Source: Gautieria morchelliformis (taxonomy: Eukaryota > Basidiomycota > Agaricomycetes > Gomphales > Gomphaceae). From it: a stretch of 64,000 nt of DNA. Shown one piece after another: positions 37,392 through 49,476 of the stretch. Both the position numbers and the translations under genes were made by a program. The stretch is taken from positions 1-64,000 of the forward strand of contig WHVA01000548.1 in assembly GCA_015179125.1 (NCBI GenBank), given 5' to 3'. The notes under the pieces were generated by a model. That model was not told the origin of the DNA and searched no databases. It was given only the letters and a program-made list of their open reading frames with translations. Numbering within the stretch: the first letter of the stretch is position 1; each line of letters opens with the position of its first letter.

Positions 37392-40139
37392 ATGTTCGCA
37401 AAGGGTGCTCGCTTTCCTCGAGAAAAAGGTGGGACACCTGTGAGCGAAGGAACCTATGTTGACATGTCCGTGTAGCGGCGGACATCCCTGGGCCTGGTTT
37501 TTATAAGCTTCCCGAGGTATCAAGACTGGAGTCGTACAAGAAGGGTGCATTCCTGGAAAAAGCAGACCGTTTTGACAGCGAGAATGGCACCGATATGCCT
37601 GGTGGGGGATCCAACTATTGCGTATTTGTGTCCGGGCTAATATTCGATTTACCTGCATAGGACCCGAAGCACACAATCATGACGCCAGAGATAGTAGTCC
37701 ACATCCCGGTCCTTCAAAACCTGCCAAATTTGATCAGGGGCTAACTCATCTACAACATCAAGTGTGTCATTTTCGCGTGGTCTGTTCTTGTGGCCTCTCT
37801 AATACTTGACAATCTGCAGGTAGAGGCTCTGCAAACACAGACCACGAGACTACTGAAGGACCACCAACACACCGTCCAGAAGTATGAGGAAAAAATTACT
37901 CGCAACGAGTCCACTATCAAATCCCTTATGAAAGACAACGTAGCACTTCAAAGTCAACTCTCGACTGAGCAAAAAGCGCACCGTTCTGGCTGCCAACGAG
38001 AGGTCGCGCTTCGAGCCGCAGTGCGTTGTTTATCGTTTTTCTTTGTCGTAACTGATCACTCTTCAAAGAACAGTTGGCAAAGGCGGAGGCAAGCACAAAG
38101 GGCGAATCCGAACGCGCGAACAGACTTGCAGCATTACAACGGAAGTTGCAGGACCTTGAGAAAACCCAGTCTGACGGCAAGAAGCAAGTTGAGTTGTTTC
38201 ACATTACTCGAAGACAAATATGTTTATCAGACATGTTAGCACGAAGCCGTAGTGGTGCGATTGAAATCCGACCTTGACACAAGTCGCAAAGCATGCCGCG
38301 AGCAGAACGACATGGTGGCTCAACTCCGCAAGCAGCATGAGGCCGCAGAACTACGAACGAGGGAACTAAAGAAAGCCACCCTTGCGGACCAAGCAGAAAT
38401 CAAGGAGCTTCGCTTGAAGGTCCAGAACTCAGCCCAGGTTAAAGTGCAGCTTGCCTCGTCCCAGGACGAAGTGGAAAACCTCAGGAAAAGCCTTCAAAAT
38501 TTAGAGGCCAAGCACCAGGACGACCTACAAAGTCAAGCTTTGAAACTGGCTCGTCAGGAGAAGAGCTTGACGTCTGAGGCTAGACAAAAAGAGGCTTTGG
38601 AACGACAGGTGATCAATCTCAGGTCTGAAGCGGTCCAGGAGGCAACGAAGGCGAGGGACCGTATTCGCCTCCTACAGGATAAACTGGACGGACTATCACG
38701 GTCCTCCGAGGAGAGCCTGGCCTCGGCTGCTGCAGAACGCCAGCACTTTATCGATACTCAGGCCGCTTTGGTGCGCGTTGCAGAAGCATACGGCGATCTT
38801 GCGGCAGCGTCCGTTCCTCTAGACTTGCACCGACAAAGCGAGTTTTATTGTGCTTCCTTGCGCTTGCGCAACATCCGTCTCGAGCGACGATTGGCTGACC
38901 GCGAAGCGTTGGTGGAGCAGCTAACAGACTACTGTCGACAGGCATCAGAGGAGAGATCTCTTCTCGCTGAACAGTTGCGAGAACTAGAGGGCGAACAACA
39001 GACCGCATTAAGCAGGCAATATGTGGACGGCATTATGCAAATCGAGGATACGTCACTTATGTGCAGCCTGTTTAACGTATGCCATGGCGCTAGTCAGCAG
39101 CATGAATCCATCTTGCAAGGGGATTTACAGTTTTCCCAGGCGATTGGGTCATTTACGAGGCGCATCTTAATGATCTGCTGGTTGCCTATGCGGTAGCACA
39201 CCGAGAAACCATGGAACAGGGAGTCGTCACAGATCGTCTTGTCAACCATTGTAACGCACTTCAGACTGATGCGGAGGCCCTTCGACTGAGTAACAGTGCT
39301 GCGGAAGGAGAGCGGTCCCGGATAGGCGTCCAGCTTTCTGAGGCACTTGGCCGAGAACAGGTCTTGAACGAGCAACTGGCAGCCAAGCAGCGCGAGAGCG
39401 ACAAGCTTGGGGTCACTCTGGAGAAGGAACGCCAGACGGGTGAGCGTTTGGCGCGAGCATCCCATCAGAGCAGAATGAATGAAGAGCGCCTTCGCGTGGA
39501 AGTCGACGAGTTCGTTCTTTTTACACGGCCCGTTTATGTTCCCAACCATCTGACCTCGGGGACAGATTAGTTGATCAGTTGGCAGATGTGATGCGCTACA
39601 AGGAGGCTCATGCCGAATTGCTAGCTGAGGCCGTCGAGTTGATCCAACGGAACGAGCTGGCTGAAGCCGAGGCAGAACGGCTGGGGAAGTTTAACGCAGA
39701 GGTTCGATCTCCATCCCACGACATCGCTCGTCTGACGTGTTTCGTTAGATCCTTGGGCACACAAACCCGAATCAGAAGATTTTCTACGTTGACAGGATAC
39801 GCGGGGAACTGGCCGATGCTAAGCATGTACGCTATTCGTGTCCTAGCGCAATGCAGACAGCTGATTATATACTCGACAAACTAGCAATTATTAAAGTCCA
39901 CCCGCGAGCGGGACCATCTAGTCGCCAACAATGCAGCCCTTCAACATGAGATGGCTGCCTACAAGTCCATTACTGTTCCCATTGAGCAGAAGGCCCGAGG
40001 TACCCGTGTCCGGATAGAACGTCCGCCGCTAGCCACTCGAAGTATCAACGAGTTATACCCGAGCATTGCGTTTGACATCACGCCTCCACAGGAAGAACCT
40101 ATTGACAGTTCCCCCATGACCATAGATGAAATAATGTGA
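37392..40139 (+). CDS. HMMR (RHAMM)-like coiled-coil protein
   Basis: The N-terminus, from short exons, reads MFAKGARFPREK, AADIPGPGFYKLPE, KKGAFLEKADRF and DMPGPEAHN: PGPG-Y and F-x-K-x-x-RF motifs as at the start of animal HMMR. The middle, some 650 residues, is almost all coiled coil (for example LKSDLDTSRKACREQNDMVA; ELRLKVQNSAQVKVQLASSQ). Near the C-terminus (39749-39826) ILGHTNPNQKIFYVDRI matches the HMMR C-terminal motif (LLGHQN-x-KQKI-x-HV). It ends SSPMTIDEIM at 40139. HMMR binds microtubules and spindle poles in animals, so a spindle or spindle-pole-body role is likely here by inference. About ten introns. The splice pattern at about 39010-39150 is unclear: two frames both look coiled coil and I could not join them with confidence. 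Confidence 0.7.
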
Positions 40140-40253
40140 TTGTACACGCAGTATTAGGACTCTGGGCGCAACCCAGTTGTACATGTGTAAGCTAGCTACC
40201 CAAACCAAGAGGCGGAACCTAGTTTTGCCCTATGTGACGTTCGCTGGTGCGGC

Positions 40254-41790
40254 TCAGTACTGCGGCGTGTATACCCGAAGCGCATTGACTTCCCAGTATG
40301 CCTCTGCGAATGCTTCGGGATTATTGTCGACGACTACGTGGTGATAAATCAGCGCAGGGGATGAGAAGCATTCCGGTGCACAACCCACAGTCTACACAAG
40401 TTCCTGGGCAACCTGAAGTAGGGTAGTTCGCACCCGCATAATCCCCCTATAATGCAGGTTAACGCAAAATCACCAGACACTTGTTCAAAGGGGCAGCTTA
40501 CACAGAATGTGTCATCAAATACTATTTGGTGCGCGTCGAAGTGATCGGCGTTGCATGACTGCGTGAACGGAAAGTAGGCATCCGGGAGACCCCAGGTAAG
40601 ATCTGGTTGGATTGCATCCTCGCCATACCGCACTGCATGGGGCACCGTGATGTCGTATCGCGGCCAGAACCAGATAGAAACGCCGCCAGCAGCCGTCCGC
40701 TGCATTACATACCTACAGAATGACATGGGCACGCGCTCGACGTAAATTAAGCGTGTGCCTACCAGCCACCACCGACATTGTTGAAACCAGAGCCATATGA
40801 GAACGGTTGTGTGAAATTGACGCTGCATCCCTGGTTAAAGTTGACTTGTGTGTCGCAGTTAGTGGAGACGGTTTCGCTGTCAACACACCATGGGTAAACG
40901 CAGGGCGACATTTTGGAGGCGTCTTACCCGGTCATGAGGCGCAGAAAGACGTCCATGGAGCAGTTTGGGGTCGTATGCTATCGCTGCTCTTAGGGTACTT
41001 GGCTGAAAATAAAAGATGAAACTCTTACGAGGGTCGCGAGGTTTCTTGTGTTCATATTGATACCTAGGGTCCCGACGCGTGGTAAAACCCACAAAACATA
41101 TAAAGTCCACGGTAAACGGGCTTACCTTCTATAACTAAAGCGCGGAGAGCGAATGCTGCTTAGTATTAAAAAGACGAGGGCATCGAAAAAGTACGTGCTG
41201 TCAATCTCGCCCCCAGCGGGCCACGGTCCCTTGGCACTGAGTGTCCAAAACGCCGGCCAGGTCGAGCAACCTGTTATAGATATCCTCGTCAGCACACGGG
41301 AGACTGGACGACTGCATTGGGGGTACCTTCAGGCATGTGACTGGCGTCAAGGACAGTGACGGAATCGGAATAGGACGCCTGGGACTGGATGCGAATGCTG
41401 TCGCGCCCCCGAGAGGTGGGTAGTACCTTGTTGGTATAGTCGGCACGCATGACGAAGCTACCACGCGCGGAGACTGGGAATACAAGGATGAGACGCGTCT
41501 GCTATCTGAGCGGGAGAAGTGGGAGACCATAGGACAGATTTTTCTGAACTGCCTCTTGCTGGGACAGATAGTTCTTGCAGTGGGTGAGAAACAGGGCTTC
41601 CGCAGATAAGTAACAAGACAAAGCGGGAGCTCACGACGCGACCATGGGTGGGGTCACCAAACGGGAAGAAATCGAACTGAGTAAAGAAGGCGTCTCCGGT
41701 ATAGGTGTCCTTGAGGGCAAAGAGTGGTTGTGCGGCACTACTGAGGGCGAGGGAGGCGAGCTGAGCGAAAGCAAAGAGAGAGCCCCACAT
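40254..41790 (-). CDS. Secreted GH16 beta-1,3(4)-glucanase-like enzyme
   Basis: Glycoside hydrolase family 16 (laminarinase-like), acting on beta-1,3 or mixed-linkage glucan in the cell wall or medium. Start MWGSLFAFAQLASLALSSAA at 41790 is a signal peptide. Then FALKDTYTGDAFFTQFDFF, DPTHGRV|NYLSQQEA, SFVMRADYTNKV, RDSIRIQS, DASHMPEGCSTWPAFWTLSA, PWPAGGEIDIIEG (catalytic E-x-D-x-x-E), NCSMDVFLRLMTG, CSVNFTQPFSYGSGFNNVGG, MQRTAAGGVSIWFWPR, YFPFTQSCNADHFDAHQIVF and EAYWEVNALRVYTPQY ending at the TGA at 40254-40256. Cysteines are plentiful, as in secreted forms. Ten or so introns; the catalytic motif is cut by a GC-AG intron (41135-41198) and a 9-nt micro-exon (41126-41134). Convergent with the HMMR-like gene, 114 bp apart. 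Confidence 0.93.
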
Positions 41791-42964
41791 GGCCGCTGGA
41801 GCAGAGGCCACTGTAGCAGAAAGCGGAGGCCACGCGGCTATAAAGCTGGACTGAATGCAATTCATTTGACTCTAGCGCGGCAAGCACTAGAGTGCCCGGC
41901 CCGCGCCATGCAGCCCGCAGCGTCTGGTGGTCTATGAAGACGCGTGCTAGGTGAAGGCGCGTGCTAGCCCGAGCGGGACGAAGGGAGGTCACGGTCCAGA
42001 CGGAGGCGGGAACGGGTCTTTGGCTTATGAGGCATGATGAAGACCCGAGAAACAGAGACAGCCAATCGGCAGACGCCGGGCCACACAGACGATTTCCTTT
42101 TCGAGCAACATTCAAAAATAGTAATTTTGGTTGCTAAATCTAATTTCTTCAAGGTACGGATTGTGGGCCCGACACTCAGTTTGTAAGAGTCACCATTGTC
42201 CATGCCATACTCTCATGATCCAGCGTACTAGCAAGTCAGCCAACTAGCAGGTATGCATACCTACACCAGGGCCAGGCCTTCTCTTTCTTCATGAACACGA
42301 TGGCAGTGTGGTGCTTCCAAATTTTGCGTGACTTAATGTCGAAGCTCGGTGATGAATCAAGTATGGGCGCTTGCTTATGGGCGACAAGGAAGTCTGGCCG
42401 CATGGTGTCAGTGTACTATCTCTGTTCCCTGTGAGTCATCTCTATCGTTTCCATACCATTAAGAAATCCCGTGAAGGATGTCGTCAGTGGGCCCTGACCG
42501 ATATGGTCCATGTCGTTAGAGTGGGAACACACCAACATGGGATGCTTATGGCGCCTTCATGAAAGCATGCTCCCGCTGTTCCCGCTGGAGCACCTATTTT
42601 ATTTGCTACGGAAGGAACAGTAAGAATGGAATTCCGGACAAACGGGGGCCTGGGTGTGCTTTGGGACCCTAGATTTTTGCCCCAAACAATCTAAGTTTCC
42701 TGACTTCAATCCCAGTGGAAATCAACTCGAATTAGGGCTGCACATACATGTATATAAAGTGCTACATGTGGGAACAGCTACAAACCGAGAAAGGGCACTA
42801 TAACCGATATTTTGATTGGCTCAGAGACGTGCACAGTCGCTGAGAATGTTTATCAGTGTACCAATGAGTAGATTGTTGGAAAAAAAACCTATCGTTTTTG
42901 TATTGCTGGATGTGTACAACCGCTGGTACATGTACACAGCCGATAGTCACGAACATGCCATCAC

Positions 42965-43090
42965 CTGCACCATGTGCCCGGAACCGATTCCCTCACCTGT
43001 ACAGCGCGCCCCAGGACTGATTCCCATCATCTGTACCATGCACCTCAACCGAATGCCCAGTCCACCTGTTCTGTACGCCTGATTCCCCCC
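42965..43090 (+). repeat. Degenerate 32-35-bp tandem repeat, about four units
   Basis: Units begin at 42965, 42997, 43031 and 43066, each starting CTGTACCATG-like and holding a (C)TGATTCCC-like core. Similarity between units is moderate, so the array is old. Confidence 0.6.
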
Positions 43091-43791
43091 AACCCCAGAC
43101 AAAAAGTGTATGATGTGGTACTTGAAATCATGTCTGGTGTGATGCAGGTAGGGAAGCAGGGGCAGTAGGATATGGAGTCTGAGGCGGCCCCACACATGCA
43201 CTCAAGGTCCGAATCGTCGTGCTTCAGCTTGCATGATGTGGAGAAACAAAGAGCATTAAGCACTCAGATTTGGTGAGGACAACGATGACGGGAAGCACAC
43301 GTTGATCAGAGCATGATGGTTTGCCATTGAAATGCTTCTTCTCGAGGATAAGAATTAGTAAGGCAAGTGTAAAGTCGAGAGAACATACCCATAGTGATGC
43401 CTGTCGTGCATATTTATAAATGATATGGCCATAGGTGACCAATTAGTGAACTACTCCAAAGCGAAGGGCTGACCAGGACTGTTAGACGTTAGATGGAGGT
43501 CAGGAGCAGGAAGAGATCGATTACACGAGCACCCTCAAGTCCAGCTTGTGGGCTATGAACTGGGTGGACATCAGATCATCTGAGGAAAAGCGACCAAATA
43601 TGTCACAGCTACAGCTGCAGTAGTACACGCGAACATAATCGGCCGAAAGCCAATAAAATCTGCAGCAGATGCATGTGATTTTATAACGAGCCATGGGTTG
43701 ACTTACAAATAAAACACGCATGGGTATGCGTGGAGAGAGCGAATATCGTGCAGAAAACGTTGTAAGTAGCACAGTATCTAGAGACGAAGGA

Positions 43792-43818
43792 GCTCAGTGA
43801 ATGGGTAGTTCACTGAGC
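43792..43818. repeat. Perfect 10-bp stem hairpin
   Basis: GCTCAGTGAA at 43792-43801 and its exact complement at 43809-43818 enclose a 7-base loop (TGGGTAG). No T-run follows and no gene is close, so its role is unknown. Confidence 0.7.
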
Positions 43819-44525
43819 CATTACTATTGTTGTACCTAGAGACGGAGCTGGGCTGAACACTTCATATATGTCCTGTTTATGTTTCAATGAGATGAAAATG
43901 GAAACCTCATGGGTAAACCCACTTGGGTTCCATGCTTGACAAGATTCAGAACCACATGGCTGGCTCCAAACTTATACTGTCATTTAGTGAGCACTCGAAC
44001 AGGATGAACGGGCACTTACCAGGCTACCATTCACAAATCAAGTAAGCTGGACCGATTTTGGGTCACAGCACTTTGCATAATGTAAGACACAGACTGGAAA
44101 AAAAAAAAACACTGAAAAAGCAAAGTAATTCCCTATCTAATCTAATAATGGGGGTGGTTGAAAACAAAAATATAGGTATTTTTGCTATAGTCCAAGGGCA
44201 TAATATCAGCTATAAAGTTTTGAGACACTTGAAACACTTGGAGAGATATGGCCGAAGTACACCATGTGAAAAATAAATGCTGCAAATGATATACCTAGCA
44301 TCTTGCAGTCAATTCAATGAGTATCTTAAAAACTTATAGCTAGCATTTTAGCCACTATACAGGGAGAAAATATGTGAATTTTAGTTTTTCTCTAGTATCA
44401 TTATTGGATTAGATATGGAATTACTTTATTTTGTCAGTTTTTTTCAGTCTGTGCCATGCAATGATTACATCGTTGATATGTTCACTCATGACCTCAAGTG
44501 CAGGCTCAACTATATCCATCACAAT

Positions 44526-45119
44526 TGTTACGACCATGCAGTTCCGACTTCCGACACTCAGTTCGGCACACATTCCGACCCTCTGATAGTTCTGATATTC
44601 TGCCCCTTGTTTTATTCCCTTGTTCTTTCGAGTCTATTACTTGGACCCACCGGACTCACCTCTCAGTACAGCAAGACCATATGTCCGGCCCTCCTTGTAG
44701 TTTCATTGTCAGATATGTTTTCCGACCCCTTGTTCTTTCGCCATTGTTTTACCTTACCCTGAACCCCCCTTGTAGTCCCCTTGTTCCCAATTAGTTAATT
44801 ACCCCGTATGTCTATCCAACTTCCGCTCTCTCCGGAATTTGCTAAGTACTATCTCATTACATGTTGTCTCAGCTCTTTGTATAAAAGCCTCTCATGTATG
44901 TCTGTTATTCTGCAATCAGATAATCGCCTTCAATATGTGATTTCCTTCGCTCTACCTCCTGTTCTTAGCACAGCGAGTTTTGCAAGACCTCTGACTCTCT
45001 GCCTTCCACCTTCCGACTCTGTTCCGACTCTAGTTCTGACTTATCTTTGGTTCGATACTTTCCGACTTCCGACCCGTGTTCTGAAATACTTAGGACGATA
45101 GTTCATTGGGGGCGCAACA
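44526..45119 (+). mobile_element. LTR of a retrotransposon, solo or truncated (fossil)
   Basis: The stretch begins TGTTACGACCATGC and ends GGGGGCGCAACA, with TG/CA ends. It holds a TATAAAA promoter-like site near 44882 after GTCTCAGCTCTTTG. A second, diverged copy begins at 63577 (TGTTATGACCATGC) with the same order of motifs, including CAGCTCTTTGTATAAAA and GCAATCAGATAATCG. Matching target duplications are not seen here, so it is old or cut. The superfamily cannot be told from the LTR alone. Many TTCCGACT-like motifs mark both ends. Confidence 0.6.
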
Positions 45120-45244
45120 TATATGTTGAAGCCGTTGTCCTTTCCAGTTCCGACTTGCAGAAATCTCGATACGTAACAACAATCAACCCTGAGAGGCAGG
45201 TGAACCGACATCTGAGAATGTCTACTTACCTGCTTCCTTCCTTG

Positions 45245-48165
45245 GATCGACGAAGTGGGTGTCGGAGCAGATTGCAGACGCACTAGCTTTGGCGTCAATG
45301 TATGGTCCTTCTACCTTCCTTATCACCATGACTTGCAATCCACACTGGCCTGAAATAACGCAGCAGCTGCGGCCCGGTCAAGGTTTTGAAGATGTCCCCC
45401 TCATGGTCTGTTGTGTGTTCAAATGAAAGTTAACCCATTTCCTCCACTCCCTCTCGTCCATGTTTCCCAATGCAGGTCCTCGGTTGTATATGATATATTG
45501 CATAGAGTTTCAAAAACACGGGCTTCCTCATTCTCACATTCTTATCAAATATGCCTCTGATTGTATTACCCCTGAAGACATTGATTGTGTCATTTCAGCT
45601 GAAATCCCAGACGACCCTGAAGATGCAGCTCTCATTCGGACACATAGGCTCTATAGCCATCCTCCCTCCAATCGTCCTCGCTCACATTATTGTCAAAAAG
45701 AATGTAACAGTATTTGTTCCTGTCGCTTCAAGTATCCACAAGAACTACAACAGTGCACCACTTTTGACAATTATGGTCGAGTCACTTACCGACGTCAACA
45801 TCCTGGAGATGAAATGGTCGTTCCCCACTGTCTTCCTCTTATCAGAAAATATCAATTCCATATCAACTTTGAAGCTTCAGGTAGTGGACATTTATTCCAA
45901 TATATCTTCAAGTATATTCATAAAGGTGACTGTTTCCACCCATATCCCTCATTATGTTCAACATATCCCCAGGACTGAATTGTGCCTCTGTTCGTCTACA
46001 GCATTCTCATGACAACACTGTAGATGAAATTGCAGACTTTTGGGATGCTCGGTCCTTATCAGCCAGTGAGGCTGCTTGGAGAATATTGGGATTTCGCATA
46101 ACTACCAAGGAACCTTCCATGACCGCTCTTCCCATTCACACACCCAACGACACCCTCCACTGTCAATACCATTGATCCACCAATAGTGCTAAATTGATGT
46201 CCAAACTGGAATGCTACTTCTCTCACCGGTGTGGCCTATTTCGAGACAATGATGACAATGCACGAAATTTTGCAGATATCACATACTCTGAATATTAGCA
46301 TCAGTTTCGCTTACAGAAATTGAACCTAGCGTATCAAGGAAATCCTTGCTACTACATTGAGTCTCCTAATGCACAGGGCCTCCCTATGATGCATGTGATC
46401 CTCCGCACTCATCGTTGTCCACACGTCACCCGCTTACAGTCTGTACATCCCTCTGAGGGTGAACATTTTTATATACGTTGCCTTCTCCTGTACAAGGCAG
46501 CCACATCCTTCCTTTGCACCATTCACGGTGCTCTTTCTGACACATATCAACATGCCGCTAAAGAACTGGGGTTATTTGTAGATCGCTCCGAGGCAGATTT
46601 TTGTATATCGGAAGCTGTTGACAGCCTCCGCTGTCAGGGGACACCCTGTTTTCCATTTCCAGTTCCGACACCACACCCAGTTCCGACTCCGGTTCTGGTT
46701 CCGATTCCATCTCCGACTCCACTTTCGGAAATGATTCCACTTCTGGCAGAACTTCCACCAGTTCTGTTTGCCTTGCCAATTCCACTCCAATTTCTGACTT
46801 CCACTCTCAGAACAGTGTCGGAAGTCAAGTGACTCGTGTAGTGGGTGGCATCAAGGGTCGATCAAGGGTCAGGGGGATGCAGGGTTGATGGCGGGTGTCA
46901 AGTGTTGTCCCTGGCTGCGCAGTGTAGTATAATACGGGCTCGCTGACATTGGGGGTCCTTAGACTTTTCTCTTCGGATTTCCCCTTGTCAGGTGAGAATC
47001 CCCTCTCTTGTATACTCTGTTCATTTATACATACTTCGGATTTCCCCTTGTCAGTTGTGTGGTAGTGTGATCTCCACAACCAGCTAGAGTTGCCCTTACA
47101 TCTGCACCCTGAAACAGCTGTGTTTGTTGTTCATTCACCTTCTAACCAATGATTGTTGTCCTTTACCCATCAACAGTTGGTCATTGTTCAAAGATGCATT
47201 CTCTCAAGACTTTCTATATCAACAATGTGGTTGTCAAGAAACAGCTTACACCGCCGCTCTCAGTGATCTCTCCATATCCCTTGACGAATATGGCAAACAA
47301 CTGTCTGACTTCGGTTTACCTGAGCCGCGAATCCACGGCAATGAAGTTCTTCATGAACTATGTGAATGGTCAGCGGACCGTGACCTACTTTACCACCACT
47401 CTCAAATGTCCCTTGGCCACTTTAACCAAGAACAAGCTGCTATCTTTACAGAAATAACCCATGCTGCCGATGCTAAACAACCCCTACGCCTGTTCGTCGA
47501 TGGTCCCGCCGGTCGAGGGAAAACGTTCCTAATGAACACCATTTGTGACAGCCGCCATCATAAACAAGAGATCGTTCTAGCTACTGCAACGTCAGCCTTT
47601 GCTGCCCAAATTTACCAGGGTGGAAGAATGACTCACGCTAAAGTCACTCTTCCTCCTCTATCCTCCCTATGCCCACCCTGATTTACCCAATGTAACAGGT
47701 ACCCGTAAACAATCACTTGGAACTCCTTCTTTCCCCCATTCAACCAGACGATCCCTGCGGCGAACTGTTGAGGGAAGCTTCCATTGTCCTCTGGGACGAA
47801 GCTCCCATGGCAAATCGTGCCATGCTGGCATGCGTAGATGAGACTTTACAACAGGTCATGAAAAACGATCTCCTCTTTGGAGGGAAAATCATCCTTCTTA
47901 TCGCATTTTCCCATTTCTTCCCTTCCACTGGTCACACCCTCTTGCGCAAACAATTCCCTTTATCCCCCACATATGCCACCACCTTCAACAGCTGTCAGGG
48001 CCTCACCCTCGATTGCATTGTCATCAATCTCACCATACCTGTCTTCAGCCACAGTCAGCTCTACATGGCTCTCTCTCACATTCAATGCAGACATGACCTC
48101 CGCATCCACTTACCTGCTGATAAAGATGAAACAAGGAACATCGTTTACAACGAGATCACCCTGTA
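45245..48165 (+). mobile_element. Helitron Rep-helicase remnant
   Basis: A rolling-circle DNA transposon coding region, decayed. 45255 onward reads ASMYGPSTFLITMTCNPHWP, then IEFQKHGLPHSHILIKY (HUH nuclease motif HSH) from 45499, ISAEIPDDP, HCLPLIRKYQFHINFE and FQYIFKYIHKGD. The helicase half has VDGPAGRGKTFLMNTICD (Walker A, about 47500), ATATSAFAA, IVLWDEAPMANRAML and, near the end, LTLDCIVINLT and LYMALSHIQCRHDLRIHLP. There are stops and frame shifts at several places (near 45424, 45978, 46175 and 46300 among others) and part of the middle helicase is deleted after 47880. A 482-bp insertion sits between the two halves. No 3' hairpin-CTRR end was identified. Inactive. Confidence 0.85.
46635..47116. 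mobile_element. Unclassified 482-bp insertion in the Helitron
   Basis: Helitron coding sequence stops making sense at about 46634 and resumes at about 47122. GCTGT is present at both borders (46630-46634 and 47117-47121), fitting a 5-bp target duplication. The insert begins CAGGGGACACC and ends ACCCTGAAACA. It holds many TTCCGACT/TTCTGAC-like motifs in its first 190 bases and a 21-bp direct repeat (CTTCGGATTTCCCCTTGTCA plus G) near 46972 and 47034. It has no coding capacity. Class unknown; an LTR or other non-autonomous element is possible. Confidence 0.5.
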
Positions 48166-48941
48166 ACTCTATACATCGATTTTGAGTCATCACAGGGCTT
48201 ACCCCTGTACTTCCATCTATCTCTGACTCTTTCCATATCCCCCCCAATTGTCTCCAAATTCAACTCATCGTACCGCGTGCTTCCATACACACCATGCATA
48301 GTCCATACACTGTTCATACCTACCCTGACTACCAACCTCCCTTCCCTGGCTGCATGATTGCCAATGTATGACCGCCATCCACTACTGTCGTTTCTCCCCT
48401 CTTAACTGTATTGAAGCTTGATACTCCGCCATTTCTGGTGCCACATTACCTCACACAATACCTACACCGTCCTTCACCCTCTCCTCCTCACAATCCACAA
48501 TCGTACCATGTAACCGTACCCATCTCCATCATACCTGACATTTCACCACACATGCCTCACTCTTTAACCTGTGCTCTGTCTACTACGACCTCTTAAACCA
48601 TTCTATTATATGTTCACTTGCGAATGTTTTTTTCCTTTTTTCCCTTATGACTCCTAATGTCTCTCTTTCACCCTCCTTTCTCCTGTCTGCCGTCGCCGTT
48701 GTCCTGGCTTCCCTTCTCCTTCCTCTTTCCCTCCCATTGCCCTCCTATTTCCCTGCTGTGTCTAACATTGCTCAATCACTGTATTATAACCTGCCACTTC
48801 CCGTCTTTATCCATTTGTCTCTTTCAAATGTCTACCGTTATCTTGGCCGCTAACGTCTCTCTTCAAGGTGGACATCCTCCCACATCTTCACCTCAGTATT
48901 GTTTTCATGACACTGTCATCGAGGGTTTACCTAACCGTACC

Positions 48942-49476
48942 TAGGGATGCACACCGTGCCGTACATCCACGGCTGTACGGTGCCGTATTACGGCCACGGC
49001 ACCCGTACCGTCAAGGCTCGGTGTGCTGTGCCGACGGTACAGTTTGACACCGTATACAAATACGGCCGTGTACGATATGTACGGTATGTATACGGCATGC
49101 ATCGGTAAACACCGAAAATGTGTTAGCCGAGCCAAAAACACAGCGCCTGATGGGCGCTACTGCTGGCACGTACACATTGGGCATGCCTAATTAGTCTGCA
49201 TAGGCTGACATAAAGCGCAGCTACCTGTGTAGGCCACATAGGCGAGCATACTAATATAATGAAATGTCATAGTCTACGCCGATCGGTCACTAACCGATCT
49301 TCCAATAGCCCCACCGTATAATATTGCCGTCAACTGTAATACGGTCGGTACGGTGCCGTACCGTACCGTCAGAGGGGAGAGGTCTTGATCATATGGACGG
49401 CATACGGTCTGCCGTATCCATCAACCCGCCGTACATTATACGGCCGTGGCCGTAATACGGACGGTGTGCATCCCTA
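48942..49476. mobile_element. hAT-like MITE, 535 bp, with 8-bp target duplication
   Basis: The ends are TAGGGATGCACACCGT and its exact complement (16-bp perfect terminal repeats, imperfect beyond). The 8-bp direct repeat ACCGTACC flanks it exactly (48934-48941 and 49477-49484), the duplication length of hAT transposons. The interior is full of CCGTAC/GTACGG motifs and can fold extensively; no transposase. It interrupts an open frame. The perfect duplication suggests it is not very old. Confidence 0.9.

Larger units (their letters stand above)
41791..44525. other. Gene-free transition to mobile-element region
   Basis: The first part should hold the GH16 promoter. Beyond about 42200 no open frame shows known similarity; the sequence is AT-richer, with poly-A runs near 44100. 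It holds one tandem repeat (42965-43090), one perfect hairpin (43792-43818) and otherwise looks like old, decayed intergenic DNA. It marks the border between the gene block and the repeat block. Confidence 0.5.

Noticed and set aside
46558-46828. Glu- and Gly/Thr-rich minus-strand frames
   Set aside because: They come from the low-complexity TTCCGACT repeats of the insertion and are open in several frames at once.
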